A stretch of DNA of 64,000 bases. It comes from Psococerastis gibbosa. Taxonomy: Eukaryota > Arthropoda > Insecta > Psocodea > Psocidae. Positions within the stretch are counted from its first letter, which is position 1. Every line of letters starts with the position of its first letter. Both the position numbers and the translations under genes were made by a program. Below are positions 31,085-41,859 of the stretch, piece by piece. The stretch covers positions 21,204,001 to 21,268,000 of the forward strand of contig OZ020484.1 of NCBI GenBank assembly GCA_963971405.1, in the 5' to 3' direction. The notes under the pieces were generated by a model. The model saw nothing but the letters and a program-made list of their open reading frames with translations. It was not told the origin of the DNA and ran no database searches.

Positions 31085-32225
31085 AAACTGCCACATGGGA
31101 CTATCTTGGCTAGCAGCTATAGCTTCCAGCTATTCTGAAGTGACTCGGTATCCATTGGACAACAACTATACATTGGGAGGATTTCAAGCTGGCTAAGACT
31201 CCCCTACATTCGATCGTCCACAGACATTCTGTTTCAGAATTGGTATATACACTGCTGTGATGGCAGCCTGAGAGTCAATAAGGAACCCGAAAAATAACAA
31301 ATGTGCCAAAGTAAAAGTAACAAACATAAAAATGTATAAATATAAGGCGATAATGCGCTTAAAAGAGGGGGAGGGGGAGGGAGTCGACCCTCTCCATGCA
31401 AACTTGGCCTGGATAAGGTATAAGGTTAGGTCTAGAAATTTTAAAAATTGCGCTTTGGTCGGTCACATAATGTGATTCGACTCTTACCTTCATCAAAGTC
31501 ATTATAAGCATGAATAAATAAATAATAGCGAGGAAATTCAAAACGAAGATTAAGATGTAAAATTTATCATTTCCAAGCAGATGTATTCATAATTTCTTTT
31601 AATAAACTTAAATGAGAGAAGTTTTCGCCAGGAAGTGAAATAAAATTACAGTACCGCTCTAAAAAGAATGATCGTGAAATTTTTCGCAGAAACTAATCTC
31701 CCCGCCGAGCTGTGATAGCAATTTACAGCCAACGCGGCCTTTTTCGTTAAATTATAACCATAAGCGCTGTGACCTGAGAAAATTACTACAAAGCAACTTT
31801 CCTTACTCAAATACAACATTCATTCTTTCGTTTTCTCATTTATAACAATGGGATACTTTATTCTGGGCAAAATGAAAACCGCTAATAATATTTTTTTATT
31901 TTTATTAGAAAATACAGTACTAGGCCTAGTACTGAACTTGATTTATTCCGGACTGAAAAAGAACTTACAAAGACACGCATTTAAGATTTACTAACTTACA
32001 TGACCATAAGAATATACTATAAGGTAATGTAAAGGTAAGGTAAAAAATAAATAAATCAATAAATAAAAAATACGAAGTCCGATGATGAAGCAGTAGGGTC
32101 CGGGCTGATGTGATCGGAGAGAGTAGCCAAACGTTTCGTCAACAACTGCGGCGAATATTCTCGGTGGTACTACGTAGACTTCAAGGAGACTTAGTAGCAA
32201 CTAATTAGACAAGGGAATATTAATA
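31085..32225. other. Noncoding stretch
   Basis: No supported gene. A minus-strand AAG/GTAAGAG donor at about 31490 follows a hydrophobic open stretch (FLAIIYLFMLIMTLMK) but lacks an initiating ATG at the right place. Family H lies at 32090-32190. Confidence 0.3.
32090..32190 (-). repeat. Hammerhead-like repeat family H
   Basis: Minus strand: TTGAAGTCTACGTAGTACCA, then CCGAGAATATTCGCCGCAG, then TTGTTGACGAAACGTTTGGC. GACGAAACGTT keeps one half of a hammerhead core, and GTACCA can pair with TGG(C)TAC as stem I. The CTGANGA half has decayed to CCGAGAA. Confidence 0.4.
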
Positions 32226-32229
32226 CTAA

Positions 32230-32480
32230 GGCGGGTATTCCACCGACCTCTCATTGCAGAATGCAAATGACATTGACGGGAATTTGAATTTTTCTTTTTA
32301 TAGAAATCTATTTAAAGTTTTTGTACTTAACATATCCCATAACGCAATTTTTTAATTTTAGTTTGTTTGTGATTTTACTCTATGATCATTGATCAATTTT
32401 ACCTATGGCATAGAGTAAAACAAAAATTTTTCGTCAATATCATTTGCATTCTGCAATGAGAGGTCGGTGGAAAACCCGCC
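32230..32480. mobile_element. PIF/Harbinger-like MITE, family F (251 bp)
   Basis: Long inverted ends: GGCGGGTATTCCACCGACCT with CTCATTGCAGAATGCAAATG, and the inverse on the right, over about 40 bp. TAA flanks both sides (32227-32229 and 32481-32483), the 3-bp PIF/Harbinger duplication. No coding capacity. Confidence 0.8.
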
Positions 32481-32483
32481 TAA

Positions 32484-32551
32484 CTCTTGAATGTCTGCTA
32501 CCACGCCATTGTCTTTGCTTTCTACAATGAGAGGTCGGTGGGAACCCCGCC
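32484..32551. mobile_element. Second family F end, abutting the first
   Basis: AATGAGAGGTCGGTGGGAAC followed by CCCGCC and TAAG: the right end of another family F copy, directly after the full element. Only about 40 bp of homology are visible. Confidence 0.65.
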
Positions 32552-32904
32552 TAAGAGGAAAGCTGGGAGGTGAAGACATCCTGGTCCCTGACCAAAATTT
32601 GGGGATTTAGAAAAATCTGGGTTTCTAATGCCTAATTATTCACTATTTTCAGTTATAACGAGGAGGTTGATTGCCTCTTAAATCTATGTTTGTTTATTGC
32701 CAGTTTTATATACCATATAATGTTTTACAATATAAATCTGGTCTCTGATTGGCTCACTGCAAACTCAACTTGATTCTCAACTGAACTCAACCTGTTTTCA
32801 GTTAATGACATCAGTTTCTTGTTTTTTTTTAAGGGGCTGCCTTATTCTGTTAACCTATAACTCCATTTCCTTTTCTGTCGAAATAGTTACTAATAAGATT
32901 CCGA

Positions 32905-32965
32905 GATAAAATCCACTGAAGATGTCGACCACAGATATTGACGAAACGTTTAGAAATACGCCATA
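32905..32965 (+). repeat. Hammerhead-like repeat family H, best core
   Basis: CTGAAGA (32916-32922), then GTCGA able to pair with TTGAC, then GAAAC (32943-32947) and GTT. It has the core order of a hammerhead. Stem I is poor at this copy. Relatives lie at 16460, 32090 and 33740. Confidence 0.45.
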
Positions 32966-33036
32966 TCAACCACGGGACACCCCATCGGATACACCGGAAA
33001 AGAAACACTTTTGAAATCGTAAAAACTAGATGTAAT

Positions 33037-33228
33037 CAATGGCGGATCCACGGGGGGGGGGGGTCAGGGGGTCATGACCCCCCTATATGAGTAAATTCAT
33101 ATGATAGTAAAAACATTTTGAAAAAAAATTGAATAAAACTCAAATTTTCAACAAAAAAGTTACCTTTAAAATTTACATACAACTTGTGACCCCACCCCCC
33201 CCTAAATTTTCCGCTGGATCCGTTCTTG
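33037..33228. mobile_element. hAT-type MITE, family A, copy 1 (192 bp)
   Basis: Ends CAATGGCGGATCCACGG and CCGCTGGATCCGTTCTTG. The target duplication is GATGTAAT/GACGTAAT (7 of 8). A G13 run followed by GTCAGGGGGTCATGACCCCC lies at the left, and CCCCACCCCCCCC at the right. No coding capacity. Confidence 0.8.
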
Positions 33229-33739
33229 GACGTAATAGGTAGCATTGCTGCATTGTTCAGCGTCTCTTGTTTATGTTACCAATGCAGCTACACCAGATAT
33301 AAGGAAACAAGAAAAGCAGCGCTTAAAGAGCGTTGTTCTACTAAGTATTCCTTATAATACAAGATTAATCACAGGGAAGCCGTAAGTTTTGTATTAAGGA
33401 CCACTGCTCTGTATGGGATATTATGGTCAGCAACATGCCCAACAACCTTTCTCTCCACTTTCCGTTTCTTCACAATCCAGTTCTCTACTCACTGTACTAT
33501 TCTCGTGCCATTCAACAAATCATTAATCTAATAATCAAGTAGTTTTAACTCATCTATATACTGAGACAAAAAACGCTACCAATTCTAATTAACGAATAAA
33601 TCGACTTGGTGAAAAATAATTATATTCTGAAATGCTTTTGTTCTTGTTCCTACAATAGTACATCCAAATTTGAAAGCGTAAAAATAATAACTCTTCAATA
33701 AGAAAAACAGGACGTGGAAAAGGCTTAGAGATGGAGAAT

Positions 33740-33812
33740 ACATCAGCATTGTTCCATCAGCTCCGGAAATAATTGCTGGGATGCTTTGTACGCCAAAGAC
33801 ACTAATGACCAC
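33740..33812 (-). repeat. Distant family H copy
   Basis: Minus strand GTCTTTGGCGTACAAAGCAT then TTTCCGGAGCTGATGGAACA, aligning with 16460-16532. No hammerhead core remains. Confidence 0.3.
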
Positions 33813-34199
33813 CTCTACTCTGCAGGGGAACCCATAAAATTTCCAAATCGCGTTCTCAGCTCCGAAAAATTATTTCCAAGACTCGGAAAATGTTATTTTC
33901 ATATAATTCCCTTCTTTACGAATCCATTCAAATGCTGCTGCTAGAAGGATTTTTTCTAGGGGTTGCGACTGTGCATATGTTAGTGGAGGTTGAAATGTAA
34001 TATAAAGCAGGAAATAGTGCAAATAGAGCAATTTTTCTTTAGATTTTTCATGACTACGTCGTTAAGAACGAAGACATATTTTACTTTGTGTTCTTTCATA
34101 GTTTTAAAACCATTCGAAAAACTCCCGTAACTTTGAAAACATCTCATGTGTACAAATGGAAAGGCATGGTATATATAGTATAGTACCTATTGTATATAG

Positions 34200-34717
34200 A
34201 AGGGGTCTTCACAGTGTTGGTGTTATCGAGTTAGATGTGCTATCCAAGTTAACACACAATCGTGAGTGTACCTCAGGAGTGAGTTATCATGCTATATCGA
34301 CAGAGTAAACAACGTCGTAGTAGTCAGACGTTCGTGGCACGGTTTTAAAGAGAGTGGCAGAACTCTATTCTAGAGCCACATTTGCTTATATTTTTTGTTC
34401 ATTTTGGCTATTATAATTTTAAGTATTTACGGTAATTGCTTGTGATAATAGATTATACAAATAAATTTAAATACTACAAAGTTTTACAAAGTTTTAAACG
34501 CGTGTTTCAAATCAATCAACAAAAACAAAGATGGCGGCGGTCAAACCTGAGCTATTGATCGCATCGCAAGCTAAATAGTACGTTAACCAACTTGAAAGTG
34601 TGTTTAGGATAGCACACTGGTTAGCTTGGTTATCGGGTTATCGGTGTGTTAACTTAAGTTGATATATCACACTTAACTAGGTATAACTCGATAACACGAA
34701 CACTGTGAAGACCCCTA
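34200..34717. mobile_element. Miniature DNA transposon, family E, copy 2 (518 bp)
   Basis: Ends AAGGGGTCTTCACAGTGTT and CACTGTGAAGACCCCTA. The exact 8-bp target duplication GTATATAG is at 34192-34199 and 34718-34725, supporting hAT. It lies in the opposite orientation to copies 1 and 3. Confidence 0.8.
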
Positions 34718-34802
34718 GTATATAGTATGTGACATGTTTTGCTACGAACATTATCAAATCAGAAGAAAATTGACATTGCCATAAAACTTGTTTTCATTAA
34801 AT

Positions 34803-35221
34803 TAGGGGTCTTACAGTGTTCGTGTTATCGAGTTATACCTAGTTAAGTGTGTTATCAAGCTAAGTTAACACACCGATAACCAGCTAACTAGCGTGCTATC
34901 CTAAACCCTCTTCCAAGTTGGTTAACGTGTTATTTACCTTGCTATAGCTCAGGTTTGACCGCCACCATATTTGTTTTTGTCGATTGATTTGAAACACGCG
35001 TTTAAAATTTTGTAGTATTTCAATTTATTTGTATAATCTATTATCACAAGCAATTACCGTAAATACTTAAAATTATAATAACCAACGACTACTACCACGT
35101 TGTTTACCCAGTTAAATGTTTTCGACATAACATGATAACTCACTCCCGAGGTTAACTCACGATTGTGTGTTAACTTGGATAGCACTTCTAACTCGATAAC
35201 ACAAACACTGGGAAGACCCCT
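34803..35221. mobile_element. Miniature DNA transposon, family E, copy 3 (419 bp)
   Basis: Ends TAGGGGTCTTACAGTGTTCG and AACACTGGGAAGACCCCT. It has lost about 70 bp of the interior seen in copies 1 and 2. With copy 2, only 85 bp away and inverted, it can form a large hairpin. Confidence 0.75.
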
Positions 35222-36179
35222 CTTGCATTTATTAAATAATAACCTAAACTCAACGTTCTTTGCTTGTTACTATAAGCACACGACTTGACAAATATTTTTT
35301 ACAAGAGGTTTTTATAACTTGCAGCCTATCAGTTATAATGGCTTTGGCAAATATACTGTTCCGGTAATAGCAGTGGACCAAGGGTTTACGAAACATAAAC
35401 TTTTTGTGATTATAGAGCGTGTCCTCTGTGTCCAACTGCTCGTGAATAGGAAAACAATGGGAGGAGAATAAAGGGATGAGAGAGGGATGTTATTTATGAC
35501 ACAATATCTCAGCAGGTGAAAGCCTTTTTCCACCCCCCCCCCCCCGCCCCCTCCCATCCAACGCACTACGCCTCTTTTTTGTTTTCTCTATTTATCAGTC
35601 CACGTTTGCTCTTATGCTGACTCTAAAATTATCAATTTCTATGGCTATAAGCTATATAAGCATAAGCTATGTCTCTATGCGTTTATTCACTAAGTCCGTT
35701 CGTCCGTCTGTCCAAGTTTCCCCATAGCTATCAATCAAACATATAATGAAATAGAATTGATGGCACCTAACCATAAGCTAAGTAAGACCCATAGTGGTGA
35801 AACGTAAGGGGAAATGCGGGAAAATTTCTAATGACAAAGGTGGTCAAAGGATATATAACAGAGTTTAGGGTCCCAACATAAAAAACTATAATAGCGCCAA
35901 ATAAAAACAAATTTATTGCTCAACAGGGAGGGCTGACAACGGAATTCGGCGCAGTAAGTTACTGCGCACTTGAGTCCCAATCGGAATAGCTTATTACGTG
36001 AACTTCCAAGCTTAATCTCAGTCACAACGTTTTGCCACTTCATTGCCTGCGCTGGATGCCCACCTTATCCACCTGCTGTCAATACAGTCCCTGACACCAA
36101 ATTCCGTAGCAATGGACTGGAATAAACAACCATGGGATCGCTTGACCCTACCTGTCCAGTGGAAGTCCCACACGAGTGA
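35222..36179. other. Noncoding stretch
   Basis: A C13-G-C4 tract lies near 35533-35553. No gene, RNA or closed repeat can be supported. Confidence 0.35.
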
Positions 36180-36187
36180 ACTACGAT

Positions 36188-36444
36188 CAGGGGCGTAAAG
36201 TTGAGGGGGGGGGGGCTTTGTAAGACGTGGTTCATGGAGACCCCCGGGCCCCTTTGCAACATTATGAATATTAGCATTCCTTTGTTAGCTTTCTAAAATC
36301 TACAGCTATACTTTACTACTATTAAAATGCGCAAAACCCTACTATTTTGCTCTTATATTTTCAATTTTTTCTTATCCTGCCAGATGACGTCATAAGGTCT
36401 ACTTAGTTTTGCCCGCGCCATCATTCTAAAACTTTACGCCACTG
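36188..36444. mobile_element. hAT-type MITE, family C, copy 1 (257 bp)
   Basis: Ends CAGGGGCGTAAAGTT and AACTTTACGCCACTG with the exact 8-bp duplication ACTACGAT (36180-36187 and 36445-36452). A G11 run lies 20 bp inside the left end. The interior has the words GCGCAAAACCCTACTATTTT and GAGACCCCCGGGCCCC shared, in part, with the tandem versions at 38.1 and 51.2 kb. Confidence 0.88.
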
Positions 36445-36452
36445 ACTACGAT

Positions 36453-37489
36453 CGAGTCCCGCGCGAGGCAATCTCAAAAATTCTTACAGAACATATTGAA
36501 CAGTTGAACGCTGATCGATGATGGTAAGATGATGAAAGGCTGCCGATGAATGTGCCCGCAATGTCTGAAAACCTATTTCAGTACAAAAGTCCAACGAATA
36601 CATGACGAAAGTAAACGTAAACGAATAATAATTTCTATGGAATATTTTACACGAGTATTAATTAATTAGTTATTGTGCAATACTAGTACAACGATAGTGG
36701 TGGTGACGATGCTGGTGACTGGTGATGAAAAGGTGTACGACATTTTTAGTTCGGTATTATAAATTTGATCAAAGAATGCCAATGAACACACAGAGAAAAC
36801 AAACGTTGTTAGAGCAGACAAAAGGTTAAAGGTGTGGCGGAGCTGCGGCCGATAATGTCTTACGGACGGACGGCAGATGGTCGTTATACCGTGGCCGTCC
36901 CATTTCATAATTGCGACTTTGCAGCTTCATTACGAGCCTTATGGTGATTATACGACCCCTTCCCGCCCCTCTTCACACTCCTCGAATAACCTTACTTCAA
37001 CAAAGCTATCATCAACCAAATGAGAGCAGCACTCGGGCATTTTCTACGTGTTTTATTTATAATGAAGAAATTGCTACGTTTCCGAGCGAAAGCAGAAATC
37101 TGAGCATAAATAGCACCGTGAAATTTTAATATATTATGGTTTGAACATTTTATGTAAGCTAAAATAGATTTCTACACAGAAGAGATGAGACGTTCGAAAA
37201 CGCCATTTTTTTAAATCGTGTGGCCAGCTGTATCTTCAATGAATCATAGGCCCCAGAAAAAAAAACATTTATGGTGGAAAACAAATGTACCGCCTCTCTC
37301 ATTTAAAACTCTAATCTACAGTAGGTATATTACAGCAAATAAAATAATGAATCCTGCAGAAACTTGCATGAAAGTCCCAAAAATGTATGTAGCCTAAAAA
37401 ATAATGATCCCAAAGACTAGGTCTACTAAATAATAGTCACTTACCCAATGTCAACGACCCCATGAATTTTTCAGACATTATTTACATTG
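36453..37489. other. Noncoding stretch, nothing recognised
   Basis: AT-rich. Short frames at 36666-36908 and 36911-37129 are back to back but show no promoter, splice or family evidence. Confidence 0.35.
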
Positions 37490-37645
37490 TTTTCTAATTT
37501 CCAAATGTGAGGCCTAAGTCGTTATTAACCCGACGAACACTACTACTACTACTACAGAGGCGGCTGAAGACGATATTCGGATACATTCATTGAATTGCAT
37601 GTTTGTATGCGAATAATCTTTTAAAAACAAAACAAAAACAAAAAA
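37490..37645 (+). repeat. SINE 3' fragments (SINE-3 tail, then SINE-2 tail)
   Basis: GAGGCCTAAGTCGTTATTAA and ACTACTACTACTAC match the SINE-3 tail at 14219. Next, GGATACATTCATTGAATTGC and TTTGTATGCGAATAATC match the SINE-2 tails at 21030-21085 and 40990-41060. The heads are missing. Confidence 0.5.
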
Positions 37646-38095
37646 ACTTACTAATAACCCATGAAGATTTGCTTATTTATAAGGTAAGTTTTCAAAATTC
37701 TCGGCATATTTGTCGTATAGTAAATTGTTTCATTTTAGTGACCTATAATGGAAGCTCAGTGTTTCAGCATTAAACTGAGACAGCTAGAGAACAAAACTAG
37801 CCTAAGGTTCAAAGGGAAATTAATCAGACACTTTCTTTCCGGTGGCTACTGTGCCACATTCATCTTCTTCCCATCTTTGTTCTCGCATTAAGATAAATGC
37901 CCTCCATTAGGAGTGCTTTCTATACCAACATTTCTGGTGTTATTCCACCTCATGGGTATTTTGTCTTATTAAGGTAATGGTGAGTGACGTATGGGAGTTT
38001 CATGTTCAAAGTTGCCTCATTTCCTAGCTAGAAGATATTCGGTAGGATCACTGAATCAATTTCATATTCTTCATAATAATAAATGATCATAAAGT

Positions 38096-38663
38096 CAGTG
38101 GCGTTTTACACATTTTAACAGCAGCTAATAATGCTTATCCATGTTGCTGGAAACATCCATGTTGCTGGAAACAGGGGGGCTCGGGGTTCTCCCCCGGAGG
38201 AAAAATTTCATAATATAAAGGCAAAATAGTGAGGTTTTACGCATTTAAACAGCAGTGAAGTGTTGTTTTTTTAAAGCTTACAAAGGAATCCTTAATTGCT
38301 TATTCATACTGCTGGATACAGGGAGGCCCGGGGGTCTCCCCCGGATGAAAAATTAATAATATAAGGGCAAAATAGTGGGGTTTTACGCATTTTAACAGAA
38401 GTAAAGTATTGATTTTTTAAAGCTCACAAAAGAAAGCTTAATTAATTAGTCACATTGCTGGAAACAGGGGGGCCCGGGGTCTCCCCCGGAGGAAAAATTT
38501 GAAAATATAAGGGCAAAATAGTGGGGTTTTACGATTTTTACAGCAATAAAATTTATAATTTAAACATGGAACACATAATTATGTTACCATTCTAAGGTTT
38601 TTGTATAGAATGTCCTATTGATATATTTTTTTTCGGGGGGGGGGGGGGCATGACCCGCCACTG
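38096..38663. mobile_element. Family C element with an internal tandem array (568 bp)
   Basis: Ends CAGTGGCG and CGCCACTG. Inside are about four units of 132-146 bp, each with TTTTACGCAT-like, GCTGGAAACAGGGGGGC-like and CTCCCCCGGAGGAAAAATT-like segments, starting near 38103, 38235, 38381 and 38527. A G15 run lies 17-20 bp from the right end. The two flanking 8-mers differ, so this copy may be recombined or its true end may lie elsewhere. Confidence 0.6.
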
Positions 38664-38761
38664 TCAGGGACGGACGGAGCCAGGATTTCAAATAGCCAAA
38701 AAGGAGTTTTAAACTCTTTTCCCAAAAATGGCTCAAACTATTTTCTTTAAACTCTCCTCTG

Positions 38762-38783
38762 TTATAGACCTCAAGGTCTATAA
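38762..38783. repeat. Perfect 10-bp palindrome arms
   Basis: TTATAGACCT and AGGTCTATAA separated by CA. The sequence resembles the TTGAAGTCTAC words beside family H, and CTGATGA with a later GAAAC lies at 38923-38973. Confidence 0.5.
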
Positions 38784-38789
38784 TACTGC

Positions 38790-40980
38790 ATAGGCGGTAT
38801 ATTATGTGAAAACTACTAATTTTTAGTTTTGGTAAATTTTGTGTCTTCTTACTAGAACTGAATTATTATAAGAAGATCTAATTTCTAACTGGACTACAGT
38901 TTATGAGTGAGAGTTTTACCATCTGATGACGCCAATTTATTTTAAGTATGCTGCTACAAGATGTTGGTGAAACGCTGGCCATGCCAGTCCAAAGTAGGGC
39001 CTACTGTATCCACACCCCTTTAGAAACAGTAATGGGGCAATAATTGATTAATATTATATAACTGTTGACTTTATGTGCTTTTTTGTTGCAAAGTTTTTAG
39101 TCAGGAATGTCTGAGTTCCAGAGGAATTTGATGATATTGTATTAATAAAGCTGCAGGAGACGGGAAATCTTGTGCTTTCAAGTCTTGTAATTACAAATGT
39201 AAATTCATGGAATTTCTTGGATAATTCAGTTTACCCTGAGCTTACATTCTGCCAATGAGCATTTCTGTCTCTTGAGTTACAAACGTTCTCCTTTTATTTA
39301 GGTCAATAAGACAAGAACTACAATCTAATTCCCTATAGACAATCGTCTTCTCTTTTGCTGCGTTATCTGAAAGAATATCTTTCTTTAATAAAAAACTATA
39401 TAGCACAACACTTAAGTTTTGCCAAACCTAAAAAAGCAAAGGAAGCATAATGCATAATAATATAACTGTTGACACATGGAATTGTGTAAACTACAACCGT
39501 AGTTTTACATATAACTAAGATGAGACTCCAACCAGCCTTGCATGACAATGATCGAAGTACGGAGGGCGAATAAAAGCTGACGTTGATAATGGCCAACCTA
39601 TTTACATATTGAAATGCAATTGTCTAATATCGAGCACATAGAAGAAAAAAACATCATTCGCATTGAACGAAAGGCCTCGGCACATACGGACGATTCGCCC
39701 TGCCACGACTTTCCGACGCCTTTTCCATTGTAGGGATAGGGCATAGTGAATGGTCGGTGCAAACCCACAGTCTAATTCAAAAGATGATGATCTGGCGTGT
39801 CTAGGGGAAACCCGTGCATTGGACCAGCTTCCGAAATTGTCGAGAAATCATCTGCTAGCCCTATGGCTACATTGGCAAAGACGCCGGCAAATCACGACTG
39901 GGAGAATCACCCGTGGGTACCGGGCCCTAATATGAGACCTATTGTTATAATTAATAAATTAACGAAAGCACCCGCGGAGAGTCCTGATTTTTCACTTTTT
40001 TGCATTTCGGCAATGTTCCGCCTCGAAATTTTGGTGGGAAATGCCAAATTCAGACTTGACAGCCCCAAAAATACAATTAACTAAGAAAATTTGAGGCCAA
40101 TGAAACTCCTTAAATGGACTCTCTTCTTGCAAATGTATTGCATGGAAAAGGCACATCTATAGAGGCTGACCTTTCTTTATTAAATTAACGAAAGCACTCG
40201 TACAGACATTTCTAGATTATTATCAGGCATGGGCATTACTTTTAAGTACGTGTGGAATGCTTGTACCAGCATTTTGAACCCCCTCACATGGATGCACTGC
40301 GGCTGCAAATGGCATGTGCGGACTCTGCTAGGTGGAAACAGCAGTAATGCTCGTTGACCTCTTGTCAATGACAAAATTGCGTACAATCACAAAGCTTAAT
40401 TAGCAGCTGAATTGCTGATTTGATATTACAAATAACATGAGTGCTGACTCAAATCCACTTCTCTCCTGGATATCGCTAGTCTACTCATGGATCAGGCTTG
40501 TAATTTATTGGAAAATTTCATGTGAATGATCAATGTATAACAATACATCTCATTGTAAATACAAAAAGGCTGGTCGTGGGTTGAATAATAAAAATGGTAA
40601 TGTCATTAGAGGGAATTTTTAGCTTTAGGTACAGTATATTACATCACAGAAATCATAGAAATGCAGTGCAGTACTTTTAATTTTTCTGTGCGATACATTA
40701 ATTTCACTGTTACTGCGGCAATACAAAATTTTAAATTCGCTCAATAGTTTCCATTAATCAATAATGTTAAATTTGTAGATTTAATATGCAGAATTTAAAG
40801 AAATGAACAGAAATAAGAGTTATTTCATAGATAAGATTAACTTGCTCGTAACTTCTAGGTGGTATTTCATTTTAATGAACAATGAACAAACAATAAAATG
40901 TAAGTGTTTCATGTAAACTATAGTGATAGAAAAAAATCCAAATAAACGTTAAGAAGGAGCTGACAATGTATCACATCAAA
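38790..40980. other. Noncoding stretch
   Basis: No gene supported. Overlapping plus frames at 39750-40084 sit in a slightly GC-richer patch without splice or promoter context. The words around 38923 (CTGATGA) and 38969 (GAAAC) resemble a broken hammerhead. Confidence 0.35.
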
Positions 40981-40989
40981 ATAGTTTTT

Positions 40990-41185
40990 TATTTAATAAT
41001 TTTTTTTGTCTTAAAAAGATTATTCGCATACATACAATGTATCCGAATAACCACTTCAGTCGTCTCTGGAGGTAATACCTGTGTAGAGTTATGACAGGTC
41101 ACCGATCGCAATGATCGCATGATGTGTAGAGACTCGCGCAAGTACAAACAAGCTACCACTATGCCATCGAAGGCATTTACTACAC
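40990..41185 (-). repeat. SINE-2, tRNA-derived
   Basis: Minus strand: CTTCGATGGCATAGTGGTAG (box A TGGCATAGTGG at 41156-41166), a body GACTTGCGCGAG-type region, then GGTTATTCGGATACATTGTA and a T-rich tail. Relative of 20893-21085. Confidence 0.6.
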
Positions 41186-41274
41186 AAGTTTTAGAGTTTT
41201 GGTCCCTTCAAGCTGTAGGGGATTATTTTATACAAGGTGCCCTCCTACCAGTAACGATGTTTTTGCTTTCCAAT

Positions 41275-41852
41275 TTATACGTAGTATAAGGAATTACGGA
41301 TTTACACATTTTGAGGTCCCAGGAACACAAAACAGTGGTTTACGAAATGTCTGTCTGTCTGTCACTCTGTCTGTTCATCGATTTCCGGGCAAACTACCCT
41401 GTCGATTTTGATGAAATTTGGCATGTAGGTTCACAAAAATCATACCTCGAGACCATTTCTTTTATTTTGGGGGGTTTTATTCTCAGAAAACTCGAAAAAA
41501 ACGTCTAAAAAAATTATTTCTCAAAAATGGCTCCAACGATTTATTTCAAATTCACATATATTGTAGGCGTTATTAATGTTAACAAAATGCGGTGAGTTGC
41601 TTGCTCCTGGATGGTTTTCTTCTGGGGGTAAAAAAATAATAATGACTCAATTTTTATGAAAAATGATTAAAAAATAATTTCTCTGCGGAACCTTTCTATC
41701 GATGATTTCTACCTTCAGGTATGTTTTAGGTGTTATATAGAGTAACAAAACCGAACAGGATGCTTTCCCAAAAACGTATTTGATTTTGTGCAAAAAAATA
41801 TTTTTTGAAGAAACTCATTGATAAATTGGAAAGCATGTCCGAGTAAACTCGG
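41275..41852. mobile_element. Family D element, copy 1 (about 0.56 kb)
   Basis: Inverted ends GCTTTCCAATTTAT (41275-41288) and ATAAATTGGAAAGC (41821-41834). Interior landmarks are GAGGTCCCAGGAACACAAAA, GTCTGTCTGTC repeats, GATTTTGATGAAATTTGGCA and GGCTCCAACGATTTATTT. A hairpin CCGAGT-AA-ACTCGG (41839-41852) follows the right end and recurs at the 46.4 kb copy, so it belongs to the element or its target preference. No coding capacity; the superfamily is not assigned. Confidence 0.65.
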
Positions 41853-41859
41853 TTCTTTA

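Noticed and set aside
31359-31541. Minus-strand signal-peptide-like first exon with an AAG/GTAAGAG donor
   Set aside because: The hydrophobic stretch has no ATG before its start, and the in-frame region beyond the donor is also open; too weak.
37668-37693. Consensus donor AAG/GTAAGT on the plus strand
   Set aside because: No acceptor or open exon precedes it; isolated donor-like words are expected.
38101-38570. CRISPR-like array of regularly spaced repeats
   Set aside because: The repeating unit is the whole 132-146 bp sequence with no unique spacers, inside a transposon-like element in eukaryotic DNA.
38923-38973. CTGATGA...GAAAC hammerhead-like arrangement
   Set aside because: A 5-6 bp stem II is possible (GCCAA/TTGGT), but no GUH follows GAAAC and stem I does not form; kept only as a possible fossil.
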